A DNA stretch of 64,000 bases from Planctomycetaceae bacterium. Lineage in GTDB: Bacteria > Planctomycetota > Planctomycetia > Pirellulales > Pirellulaceae. A program made the translations under genes and the position numbers. Below, one piece after another: positions 19,181 through 27,070 of the stretch. Each line of letters opens with the position of its first letter. Position 1 is the stretch's first letter. Below the pieces are notes generated by a model. The model was not told where the DNA came from, ran no database searches, and saw only the letters and a list, made by a program, of their open reading frames with translations. The stretch spans positions 20,184 through 84,183 of the forward strand of contig PBNZ01000035.1 of NCBI GenBank assembly GCA_002723275.1. The letters run 5' to 3'.

Positions 19181-19864
19181 ATGGTGGCCGAAGTCCATGG
19201 CGTTTCGAAGACCTATCGCGACCATTCAGTGGCCGCGCTGCGCGATGTATCCCTGCAACTCGACTCCGGACAATTCGTAGCGGTTTGCGGGCCCAGCGGT
19301 TGCGGCAAGTCCACGCTGCTTTTGACACTAGGAGGGCTGTTGCGTCCGGATACTGGACGAGTCGTTGTCAACGAAACGGATGTTTACGGGTTAAGCCCAA
19401 ATGAACGAGCGGCGTTCCGAGCAAAATGGATTGGATTCGTCTTTCAACAATTCCACCTCGTCCCCTATCTGAATGTCTTAGAGAATGTCCTGGCAGCCGA
19501 ACTAGGCATGCGAGGGTCGCCTCCAACCCCCGACCGGGCGGCAACCCTGCTGGAACAGTTCGGACTTGCTGATCGACTGCAGCATCGCCCGGGACAACTC
19601 TCCACCGGTGAGCGGCAACGAGTTGCGATGGCACGGGCCTTGTTGAACGAGCCTTGCCTGCTTCTAGCCGACGAACCGACAGGCAATCTGGACGAAGAAA
19701 ATGCCGATCGCGTGCTCGATGAGTTATCTAACTTTGCCGATCGAGGTGGCGCTGTGATGCTAGTAACGCATGATCCACGCGCCGCTTCCAGAGCCCAACA
19801 ACAGATAAATCTCCTGGAAGGTCAGATCGCATCAGACCTTACAACGGCAACTCGGCTAGAATAA
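19181..19864 (+). CDS. LolD/MacB-type ABC transporter ATPase
   Basis: The 227-residue product has Walker A GPSGCGKST, the family Q-loop (FVFQQFHLVPYLNVLENV), the signature LSTGERQRVAMARALL and Walker B LLLADEPTGNLD. The extended Q-loop region and the DEPTGNLD form are typical of the LolD/FtsE/MacB subgroup and match the FtsX-type permease just upstream. It completes a three-gene export-type unit. The next gene follows after 56 bases and starts a different, molybdate-type system. Confidence 0.92.
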   Translation: MVAEVHGVSKTYRDHSVAALRDVSLQLDSGQFVAVCGPSGCGKSTLLLTLGGLLRPDTGRVVVNETDVYGLSPNERAAFRAKWIGFVFQQFHLVPYLNVLENVLAAELGMRGSPPTPDRAATLLEQFGLADRLQHRPGQLSTGERQRVAMARALLNEPCLLLADEPTGNLDEENADRVLDELSNFADRGGAVMLVTHDPRAASRAQQQINLLEGQIASDLTTATRLE

Positions 19865-19920
19865 AATCAAAGATCGTTCCAAACGGTCGTGGTCGGCCTC
19901 TCGAATCGGATAACCACATC

Positions 19921-21435
19921 ATGAAATTTCGCTTCGCCTGGATCCCCATCGTTTCTCTGCTGCTCCTCGTCGGGTTGATTTTCGCCGTGCAATATGGGTC
20001 GAGATCGAAAACCGAAATGGGCAATGAAAACCTGCGTTTATTCTGTGCAGCCGGACTACGTGTTCCCGTCCAGGAGATCATCAAGGATTACGAACAAGAA
20101 TATAATGTTACGGTCGAGACATCCTTCGACGGATCCGGACGATTACTGAGTGAGATTCGGGCGGTGGATGCTGGTGACATCTACATCGCGGCCGACCTGA
20201 CCTACGTCGATGATGCCCGCAAAATGGGGCTCGTCGAAGAGGTAGCTGCCGTCGCTTCACAACACCCCTGTCTAGCCGTGGCGAAATCGAGCGACCTCCA
20301 GAATCTGACACTGGAAGAACTGGCTTCAAGTGATCTCCGCGTCAGCCTCGCGGATTCCAAGAGTGCCGCTGTCAGCCGCGTCGCCAAAAAGCTCCTGGCA
20401 GACACCCGTTTCGAGACCGAACCAATCTGGGACCATCTTGAATCGAATGCGACAATCATTCGACACACCGTGAATGAAGTCGCCAACGACGTTAAGTCAG
20501 GCGCCGCTGATGTGGGCATTATCTGGGATGCAACAGCTGACCAATACGACGATCTGGACGCGATTGCGGTCCCTCAATTCCAAGCTGACCCCAAGCAGAT
20601 TGTGGCCTCGGTCCTGACCGCTTCCCAACAGCCAACACGCGCGCTGCACTTCCTGCGTTACCTCAGTAGCCGCGATCGGGGTCTGAAGGCATTTGATCGT
20701 TACGGATACCAGATCGTTGAGGGAGATTCCTGGGCGGAGGTACCAGAGATTCGGCTGTTCACTGGGGGGCTGATGCATCCAGCGATTCAGGAGACGATTC
20801 AGAATTTTGAAAAACGAGAGGGCGTGCAGGTTTTGCAAACTCCTAACGGCTGCGGCATTCTCGTAAGTCAGATTCGAGCTGGGGAACATCCCGATGTTTA
20901 TTTCGCTTGCGACACCTCCTTCATGACGGCCGTCGAAGAGATTTTCTCGGAATCGCAAGATTTGTCTGGAACGGAAATGGTGGTGGTGGTTTCACCGGAC
21001 AAGGCCGCCGAACTCAACGTCACTTCACTGGATGACCTGGGCACCAAGCAACTCAAAATCGGATTGTGCGACCCAGAGCACAGCGCGCTGGGAGATCTCT
21101 CCAAACGCCTACTACAACGCCGGGGTTTGTGGGAGGCCGTGCAACCCAAGGTTCTTGATTGGCCAAGCACGGCGGATCGATTGGTGGAAAGCGTCGTCAT
21201 CAGCGGCCTCGATGCGGCCATCGTCTATCGTGCCAATACGACTCGCCAACGGGACAAACTCACCATCCTCGAAATTGAAAGTCCAGATGCCAAAGCAGTG
21301 CAGCCGATTGCCGTCGCAAAGGACAGCGAATATCGTCATTTGACGCAGCGGCTTATCGACCAGCTTCACTCAACAACCTCGCGTGATGCATTCATCGCGT
21401 TAGGCTTTCGCTGGCTCGGAGACTCAGCACCGTGA
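19921..21435 (+). CDS. Tandem ModA-like solute-binding protein
   Basis: The 504-residue product has an N-terminal hydrophobic helix (signal or anchor) and two successive type II periplasmic binding domains. Copy one (about 38-265) contains FCAAGLRVPVQEI and DIYIAADLTYVDDA; copy two (about 275-500) repeats the layout with LFTGGLMHPAIQE and PDVYFACDTSFM. These are ModA/WtpA-like features for oxyanions such as molybdate or tungstate. A normal ModA has one domain of about 250 residues, so this is an internal duplication or fusion. It overlaps the permease gene by four bases. Metal choice and whether both sites bind are unknown. Confidence 0.85.
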   Translation: MKFRFAWIPIVSLLLLVGLIFAVQYGSRSKTEMGNENLRLFCAAGLRVPVQEIIKDYEQEYNVTVETSFDGSGRLLSEIRAVDAGDIYIAADLTYVDDARKMGLVEEVAAVASQHPCLAVAKSSDLQNLTLEELASSDLRVSLADSKSAAVSRVAKKLLADTRFETEPIWDHLESNATIIRHTVNEVANDVKSGAADVGIIWDATADQYDDLDAIAVPQFQADPKQIVASVLTASQQPTRALHFLRYLSSRDRGLKAFDRYGYQIVEGDSWAEVPEIRLFTGGLMHPAIQETIQNFEKREGVQVLQTPNGCGILVSQIRAGEHPDVYFACDTSFMTAVEEIFSESQDLSGTEMVVVVSPDKAAELNVTSLDDLGTKQLKIGLCDPEHSALGDLSKRLLQRRGLWEAVQPKVLDWPSTADRLVESVVISGLDAAIVYRANTTRQRDKLTILEIESPDAKAVQPIAVAKDSEYRHLTQRLIDQLHSTTSRDAFIALGFRWLGDSAP

Positions 21436-22292
21436 ACGAAGCAGCAGAGACGGACACCTCGGTTCCCAATGCTGTTTCTGCAACAGCACCTCTCGCTCGT
21501 CAGGGCTCGGATACTGCTTTCTGGGCAGGACTTTGGATCCTTGCATCGTTTTATGTGCTGCTGATTGCTGCCATGCTGGCCGCCGATATTTTCTTTGCCA
21601 GCCTTCGGCCCAACGTGGTCATTGAAACTCTACGAACCCCAGAAATTCGATACGCAGTGTGGTTGAGTCTGATGTCCTGTTCAATCACAGCGATCCTATC
21701 TCTCTGGGTGGCAGTACCGATCGGCTATCTGATGTCGCGTATAGATTTCCCTGGCAAGGCATTACTGGATTCGATCCTCGACATTCCCATTTTCCTTCCG
21801 CCGCTGGTGATTGGCTTAAGCTTATTGATTCTGTTTCGACAAACGCCATTGCGAGCCGTAGATGATACATTCGGCATTGCATTTCACGTCCCGGCAGTGA
21901 TTATCGCTCAATTTGCCGTAGCGAGTGCGTTTGCCGTACGAACATTACGCGCCACATTTGACTCCGTTTCACCACGAGTTGAACAAGTCGCGTTGACGCT
22001 CGGCTGCAGTCGTGCTCAGGCATTCTTCGGAGTCGTCATTCCACAATGTTGGCGCGGCATCATGACAGCTGGCATTCTCGCCTGGGCTCGTGCATTAGGT
22101 GAGTTCGGACCGATCCTCGTGTTTGCGGGTTCCACACGTCGCCGCACCGAAGTGCTTCCGGTCAGTGTGCACATGGAATTGAGCATTGGCAACATCGAGG
22201 GAGCGGTCGGTGTTTCACTTCTCATGGTCGTCATTGCACTTTCGGTCCTGGTACTTGTTCGTTTATTGGGTCGACAACAACGTATTTGGTAA
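21432..22292 (+). CDS. ModB-like molybdate/tungstate ABC permease
   Basis: The GTG start at 21432 overlaps the stop of the binding-protein gene (GTGA), showing translational coupling. The 286-residue product has about six helices and the binding-protein-dependent permease EAA-type loop (ALTLGCSRAQAFFGVVIPQC) followed by ALGEFGPILVFAGSTRRRTEVLP, a ModB/CysW-type stretch. The partner ATPase is not next in the operon; a ModC-like ATPase is on the opposite strand at 24133-24837 and is the likely partner. Confidence 0.88.
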   Translation: MNEAAETDTSVPNAVSATAPLARQGSDTAFWAGLWILASFYVLLIAAMLAADIFFASLRPNVVIETLRTPEIRYAVWLSLMSCSITAILSLWVAVPIGYLMSRIDFPGKALLDSILDIPIFLPPLVIGLSLLILFRQTPLRAVDDTFGIAFHVPAVIIAQFAVASAFAVRTLRATFDSVSPRVEQVALTLGCSRAQAFFGVVIPQCWRGIMTAGILAWARALGEFGPILVFAGSTRRRTEVLPVSVHMELSIGNIEGAVGVSLLMVVIALSVLVLVRLLGRQQRIW

Positions 22293-22315
22293 ACCTTAAG
22301 GAAAGGTGAATTGGC

Positions 22316-23086
22316 ATGAGCGAATCCTGTGTCGCACTTGTTACCGGGGCAAGTAAGGGCGTCGGCCGAGGCATTGCAATTCGTTTAGCGGAAGCTGGCT
22401 GGGATGTCGCAATCAACTTCAATAGCGACCAGGCCGGCGCGGAAGAAACCGCCGAACGCATCCGAGCTCACGGTCAGGAGGCCATACTGCTCCAAGGTGA
22501 CGTCGGCTATTCCGACCAGGTCAATGCGATGTTCGAGACACTGGGCTCCAAGCGAGATCGCCTGCGTCTCTTGGTGAACAACGCTGGCGTACAAACCTGG
22601 GCTTCGCTTCTAGATCTCAAAGAAGAAGATTGGGATCGTGTGCTGCGCACCAACCTTAAAGGAACCTTTCTTTGCACTCAAGCTGCAGCAAGGTTGATGA
22701 CTCAGGGCGACGGAGGCAGCATTATCAATATCGGCTCCGGCGCAAACAAACGTCCCTTCCCGAACCTGATCGATTACGGTTCCTCCAAGGGCGGTATTGA
22801 GCGACTGACTCAAGTCGCCGCCGTTGAACTTGGCCCCCAAGGCATTCGCGTGAACTGCGTTGCTCCCGGCGCCATTGAAATCGAACGAACGAAACTGGAA
22901 TCAGATGATTATGCAGGTACGTGGGGTCCGATTACCCCCGTGCGAAGAATTGGCGTTCCCAAAGATGTTGGAGATGCAGTGGTTTTCCTGGCAAGCGAAG
23001 CGGCCAGCTTCATTACAGGACAGACCATTTATGTCGACGGCGGTCTCTTTACTCAGGCTCCCTGGCCCTACAACCCTTCGACCTGA
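22316..23086 (+). CDS. Short-chain dehydrogenase/reductase
   Basis: The 256-residue product is a classical SDR: the TGASKGVGRG cofactor motif, NNAG, and the catalytic YGSSK with a Ser in the preceding IINIGSG region. The C-terminal TGQTIYVDGG is the usual ending of FabG/glucose-dehydrogenase-like members. The ribosome site AAGGAAAGG precedes the ATG. It follows the permease by 23 bases, so it may be transcribed with it, but no role in metal uptake is implied. The substrate is unknown. Confidence 0.93.
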   Translation: MSESCVALVTGASKGVGRGIAIRLAEAGWDVAINFNSDQAGAEETAERIRAHGQEAILLQGDVGYSDQVNAMFETLGSKRDRLRLLVNNAGVQTWASLLDLKEEDWDRVLRTNLKGTFLCTQAAARLMTQGDGGSIINIGSGANKRPFPNLIDYGSSKGGIERLTQVAAVELGPQGIRVNCVAPGAIEIERTKLESDDYAGTWGPITPVRRIGVPKDVGDAVVFLASEAASFITGQTIYVDGGLFTQAPWPYNPST

Positions 23087-23103
23087 AGCGAATCACGCTT
23101 CAG
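23083..23103. terminator. Hairpin spanning both convergent stop codons
   Basis: A perfect 8-base stem CTGAAGCG/CGCTTCAG with loop AATCA contains the SDR stop (TGA 23084-23086) and, in its loop, the stop of the opposite gene (23093-23095). There is no T-run, so it may act as an RNA-end structure rather than a classical terminator. Confidence 0.5.
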
Positions 23104-23848
23104 CGGCACCACATTCGCAACCGGAGCGCGGCTGCAATTGAACTTGCCGGAACTGCATCGTGCGCAGATCGGCAACAAGCAGACGTCCGGCCAGCGTATC
23201 GCCAAGTCCGGCGATCAACTTAATCGCCTCGACCGCGCCCAAACAAGCGACGGCTCCGGAGACGGCACCGAACACCGGAAACTGACGTCGCCAGTGCGGG
23301 GGTCGCTCTGGAAACAAGCAACGCACGCACGTAGTACGACCAGGAATCACAGTAAACAACTGAAACTCCATGTCGTACATCGCGCATTCGACCAACGGGA
23401 CACCATGACGAAGTGAGGCTGCGTTCATCGCAAACCGTTCTTCGAATAGCGGAGCACAATCAACGACGACGTCACATTCGGCAACCAATGCGTCCGCGTT
23501 TTTGTCACTGATATTCTCTGGCACTGCAACGATATCAAGGCGTGGGTTCAATTCCAACAATCGTCGTTTCGCAGATTCGATACGTGGTTTCCCGAGCCAG
23601 TCATGCGTCATTAACAACTGCCGATTCAGATCGCTCGGCTTCACGTTACCAGCATGAGCCAGAATTAGTCGCCCCACGCCGGCCGCAGCGAGCTCATAGG
23701 CAACGACTCCGCCTAATCCACCAAGCCGGGAGACTAGAACGGTCGCGTCCTTGAGACACTGCTGGCCCTCCAGACCGAATCCAGGCACCCAAGTCTGCCA
23801 CTCGTAAACAGCCTTTTCGTGCTCGGTTAATGGAGGTCGTTGTTCCAT
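23093..23848 (-). CDS. MoeB/ThiF/HesA-family adenylyltransferase
   Basis: The 251-residue product has the E1-like Rossmann nucleotide loop (SRLGGLGGVVAYELAAAGVG, residues 41-60), the SDLNRQLL segment and a zinc site formed by CVRC and a C-terminal CECG. These enzymes activate the C-terminal Gly-Gly of a ubiquitin-like sulfur carrier by adenylation. A carrier of exactly that type is encoded 16 bases upstream in the same operon. The gene could serve molybdopterin, thiamine or another sulfur-transfer route; the adjacent ModC-like gene favours molybdopterin. There is no rhodanese domain. Confidence 0.92.
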   Translation of the reverse strand: MEQRPPLTEHEKAVYEWQTWVPGFGLEGQQCLKDATVLVSRLGGLGGVVAYELAAAGVGRLILAHAGNVKPSDLNRQLLMTHDWLGKPRIESAKRRLLELNPRLDIVAVPENISDKNADALVAECDVVVDCAPLFEERFAMNAASLRHGVPLVECAMYDMEFQLFTVIPGRTTCVRCLFPERPPHWRRQFPVFGAVSGAVACLGAVEAIKLIAGLGDTLAGRLLVADLRTMQFRQVQLQPRSGCECGAAEA

Positions 23849-23864
23849 CGCCTCAACCCTTTAT

Positions 23865-24143
23865 TCATCCACCGCTAATCGCCGTCAAAAACATGACGGA
23901 GGCTCCTTCGGTCAAAGGAGCATTATCACCGAGCGACACTTGTTCGTCATTCAGACAAATCACAACTGCGGGAAGCAAATTCCCTTGTTCATCGAGCACG
24001 TACTTCGAGAAGGCTTCACCATGCCTCTGGGTTAAGTCGTCGACCAGGTCTTTGAGTCGTTTCCCCTGCGACATTTCAATCTCTTCTTCAGCAGCGCCAA
24101 CTGAGGATTTGAGCTGCGCCGTGTAATGCACATTAATTATCAA
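23865..24143 (-). CDS. MoaD/ThiS-type sulfur carrier protein
   Basis: A longer frame opens upstream inside the ModC-like gene, but a TTG at 24143 with GGGAG seven bases before it gives a 92-residue protein that begins IINVHYTAQLKSSVG, the beta-grasp start of MoaD. It ends in ISGG, the required Gly-Gly tail for adenylation and thiocarboxylation. The start overlaps the ModC-like end by 11 bases. The MoeB/ThiF-type activating enzyme follows directly. MoaD fits better than ThiS from length and from the molybdate transporter context. Confidence 0.88.
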   Translation of the reverse strand: MIINVHYTAQLKSSVGAAEEEIEMSQGKRLKDLVDDLTQRHGEAFSKYVLDEQGNLLPAVVICLNDEQVSLGDNAPLTEGASVMFLTAISGG

Positions 24144-24837
24144 GACTGGGCTCCCGTTCCTTTTGTCCCAACTGAGGCAGTTTGGCAACATCCGTGAAGG
24201 TGACGGCTTTTCCGTCTTCAATGCGAATGACCCGATCCGCTAATTCTCGTGCTTCCTCTCGACTGTGGGTCACGTGCAACGCGGTGACCTCAAAATGGGC
24301 ACGAATTCTCTGTAGCACCTCATAAAGATGATGCCGAGTCTCATCGTCCAAGGCACTTAACGGTTCATCTAACAGCAAGACCTTGGGATGAAATGCCAAA
24401 GCTCGTCCCAATGCGACTCTTTGACGCTCACCTCCACTGAGAAATTTCGGATAGCGATTGAGCAATGGTTCGATTTCAAGCAATCGAGCCAGTTCTTGCA
24501 CACGAGCTCGAATTGTTTCGGCATCGACCCGCCGAACGTCCAAAGCAAACCCCAGATTCTGCTCGACCGTCATCGTCTCAAACAATGCACCATCCTGCGG
24601 CACATAACCAATTCCCCGAGCGGCCGGCTTCAGTTGAGTTACCTCCTGATCGGCCAAATGGATACTTCCAGAAACAATCGGACGCAAGCCGCAAATCGCT
24701 TCGAGAATAGAAGTCTTGCCGCAGCCCGTTTTGCCCATCAATACGGCATAGCAGCCCGTGGGCACCTCGAAGCTCACCTGCTCGAGCGCAAAATCGCCCA
24801 ATCTAAGCGTCAAATTGGAAACAGCAATCACCAGCAA
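24133..24837 (-). CDS. ModC-like ABC transporter ATPase
   Basis: The 234-residue product has Walker A GKTGCGKTS, Q-loop YVPQDGALFETMTVEQNL, signature LSGGERQRVALGRAL, Walker B LLLDEPLSALD and H-loop THSREEA. The Q-loop layout resembles importer ATPases of the ModC/CysA/PotA class. It lacks the C-terminal MOP/TOBE domain that ModC often carries. The operon continues with MoaD- and MoeB-like genes. Its probable partners are the tandem ModA and ModB genes at 19921-22292 on the other strand. Confidence 0.9.
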   Translation of the reverse strand: MLVIAVSNLTLRLGDFALEQVSFEVPTGCYAVLMGKTGCGKTSILEAICGLRPIVSGSIHLADQEVTQLKPAARGIGYVPQDGALFETMTVEQNLGFALDVRRVDAETIRARVQELARLLEIEPLLNRYPKFLSGGERQRVALGRALAFHPKVLLLDEPLSALDDETRHHLYEVLQRIRAHFEVTALHVTHSREEARELADRVIRIEDGKAVTFTDVAKLPQLGQKEREPSLDN

Positions 24838-24929
24838 ACTCTCTTATCGGGAAGACCGCATAAAACGTCGGATCCGCCAGTGTACTACAGAGCCGATTGC
24901 GAGGGCAAACCGGCGGACTAAGACTGCCC

Positions 24930-25676
24930 TTATTCGAGCCATTCAAACCAACGGTAAAAGCCAACGGCCAGTGCTGCCAAGATATTGACCAGGATGGCAC
25001 CATAAAAGCGGCGAGTTATTTTGGGGGACGCCTTCACCCTCGAAAATCCAACCCGAATTAGAAGGTACATCGAATACGTATTTAGCAAGGGAGGGAAGAT
25101 AAAGAGCCCCATGATGGCCGTCCGCCAAGCCCGCATCACCAACTCGTCTGTGTCGACCTGCGGTGCAATAACGATGGGTGCAGGCTTATACGAAGTGAGC
25201 GAGTCGTTGCTTGGGAGCGAGGCAATCTGCTCTTCCCCTTGGGAGTCCGACGAACGGCGAGTCAATTTCAAAATTGGGGCGTGTCCGGAAGCGACCTTTT
25301 CCTCCGAAAGCTCGACGACATTAGCCAGAGTTGGCTCGAAACTCCGATCCTCAATCTCCTTACGCGGGCGGGAGCAACTCCAGCACACATGGAAACTTGG
25401 CTCCACAATTTCGTCGCAACTGCCACATCTCCAAAACTTCGGGACGTCCTCATCGGACTGTCGAGAAACAAAACCCAACAACACAGCTCGCGCTCTCTCG
25501 ACATCCTCCTCATCAACTTGAAGGCTCGCTCCGATGCCTCCCATTTTGAAGAGATTGGCTGCGATCATCGCATCGACCACGACAGCCGAAATCCCTCGTC
25601 GTTCAAGTTCGCTTCGCCCAGCATAAGCATCCTCTGCGTGATCGAAACTCGCGATAGTGACAAGGCTTTGTGACAT
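24930..25676 (-). CDS. DUF2007-like, zinc-ribbon, membrane protein
   Basis: The 248-residue product has three parts. Residues 1-70 are a DUF2007-type signal-transducing domain (LVTIASFDHAEDAYAGRSEL and VDAMIAANLFKMGGIGASLQV). Residues 84-101 are a four-Cys zinc ribbon (CGSC...CWSC). Two transmembrane helices close the protein (AIMGLFIFPPLLNTYSMYLLI and FYGAILVNILAALAVGFY). The combination suggests a membrane-bound regulatory or scaffold protein. No partner is evident from neighbours. Confidence 0.82.
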   Translation of the reverse strand: MSQSLVTIASFDHAEDAYAGRSELERRGISAVVVDAMIAANLFKMGGIGASLQVDEEDVERARAVLLGFVSRQSDEDVPKFWRCGSCDEIVEPSFHVCWSCSRPRKEIEDRSFEPTLANVVELSEEKVASGHAPILKLTRRSSDSQGEEQIASLPSNDSLTSYKPAPIVIAPQVDTDELVMRAWRTAIMGLFIFPPLLNTYSMYLLIRVGFSRVKASPKITRRFYGAILVNILAALAVGFYRWFEWLE

Positions 25677-25716
25677 AAACCCAAACTAACTTTTTTCCAA
25701 GAGGCAACGTAAATGC

Positions 25717-26718
25717 CTAATTACCTCGTAATCGCTTTCGACCTTCGGCAATCCGCTCTTCATTACTCTGGATTGTCGGAGGTTCAGCACACGACGCATG
25801 GGGAAAAATCGGATGCTGGTATCCCGTGTACGTTTCGTTTCTCAAATGCGACAGCATGTGATGGCCACGTCGACGCTCTCTTTCGTATCTCAGCGCGGCA
25901 AGATCAATCGGCCCGACAACAATTTGCTCACCGGATCCGGGATCCGCTTGGCTCATGATCCGACCGTCGTAATCTACAATCATACTCCCTCCGGGCCAGC
26001 TAAACGGAGGATAATGGCTGAGACTTGACGCCTGATTACAGGCAACCACATAGGCCATGTTCTCTAACGCTCGGACTCGATTCACCGAAGTCCACCAATC
26101 AAGTGGCTGAGCAGTGCCCCAGGGATCCATATACGCGGATACTCTTATCATCACTTCGGCATCCTGTAACGCCAGCTGTCGAATCGCCTCTGGGAAAAGC
26201 CAGTCATAGCAAATGGCAGCGCCAATCCGACCGATTTCAGTCTCCGCAACAGGGAACAGAGGTGCGTCGTAATCGGCCAAATCACCTGGACTCGAATGCA
26301 CCTCCCATGGAATCCAGGGATGCACTTTCCGGTATTTGGCCAGAATTCCATCCGGGCCGATCAAACAAGTCGTATTGAAAAGGTGCCCCGGCCAACGATC
26401 GTCCATTTCAATGAACGATCCTGTTTGCAGAAAAATCCCTAGTTGACGACACCGTTTCTGGTAGCGATCGGTATGTTCATTAGGAATCGGCAAAGCCAGT
26501 TTGTCGGTTAACTCCTCGACCGTAGGGTAGATGGGCGCGGCATGGGCAAATTCAGGGAAGACCACAAGGCGAACTGCAAAGAAAGGTTCGTAACCGATCA
26601 CGGCATGATCGATCATTTCAAGCATCCGATCGACGCGCGTTTTGATCTGCTCTCGATCGGTTGGATTTGGCGAATCCAGCTGGCAACAGGCGGCATAATA
26701 ACGTTCAGTAACCGTCAT
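25717..26718 (-). CDS. Nitrilase-superfamily carbon-nitrogen hydrolase
   Basis: The frame opens at 26799, but the ATG at 26718 gives a 333-residue protein beginning just before the family core. The Glu-Lys-Cys triad is intact: E56 in VVFPEFA, K131 in AKYRKVHPW and C170 in GAAICYDWLFPEA. These enzymes cleave amides, ureas or nitriles. The family often deals with N-carbamoyl or aliphatic amide compounds, but the substrate cannot be chosen here. It is cytoplasmic, and divergent from the cytochrome gene at 27071. Confidence 0.9.
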   Translation of the reverse strand: MTVTERYYAACCQLDSPNPTDREQIKTRVDRMLEMIDHAVIGYEPFFAVRLVVFPEFAHAAPIYPTVEELTDKLALPIPNEHTDRYQKRCRQLGIFLQTGSFIEMDDRWPGHLFNTTCLIGPDGILAKYRKVHPWIPWEVHSSPGDLADYDAPLFPVAETEIGRIGAAICYDWLFPEAIRQLALQDAEVMIRVSAYMDPWGTAQPLDWWTSVNRVRALENMAYVVACNQASSLSHYPPFSWPGGSMIVDYDGRIMSQADPGSGEQIVVGPIDLAALRYERERRRGHHMLSHLRNETYTGYQHPIFPHASCAEPPTIQSNEERIAEGRKRLRGN

Positions 26719-27070
26719 AACTTCAAATCCTAAGAGTCCGTTTGGCAGATGAAGGGATCCTATCCAAATCACTAACTTGCTGACCAGTCGAAAACCCAAA
26801 AGGCCAATCCCAGCGGATTTTAGGAGTAACCGTCATTTTCGGCGATCCCCACGTGGCAGTTCCTGCCGGAACCATCTTGACTTTCCAGCACGCCATAGCT
26901 CCTGTTTGACACATTGAACGCTCTACAATACTCTGAATTTAAGGGATTCGCCGCTACGAGTCCCATTGCTTTGCCAGCGAGTCGCGACCCGAAACTGCTT
27001 CAAACCTGCCCGTTCAATTCGTCATGGCTCGCTGCTCGCCGCCCGATCGAGGATCCGGTTCACATCGTCT
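26719..27070. other. Intergenic region upstream of the cytochrome gene
   Basis: This 352-base gap holds the promoters for both divergent genes. A TTGACA at 26906 has no good -10 at the normal distance (TACTCT after 17 bases). No gene or RNA is evident. Confidence 0.4.

Noticed and set aside
26906-26934. TTGACA with a weak -10 before the cytochrome gene
   Set aside because: The -10 (TACTCT) matches only three of six consensus bases; planctomycete promoters are poorly defined, so I do not call it.
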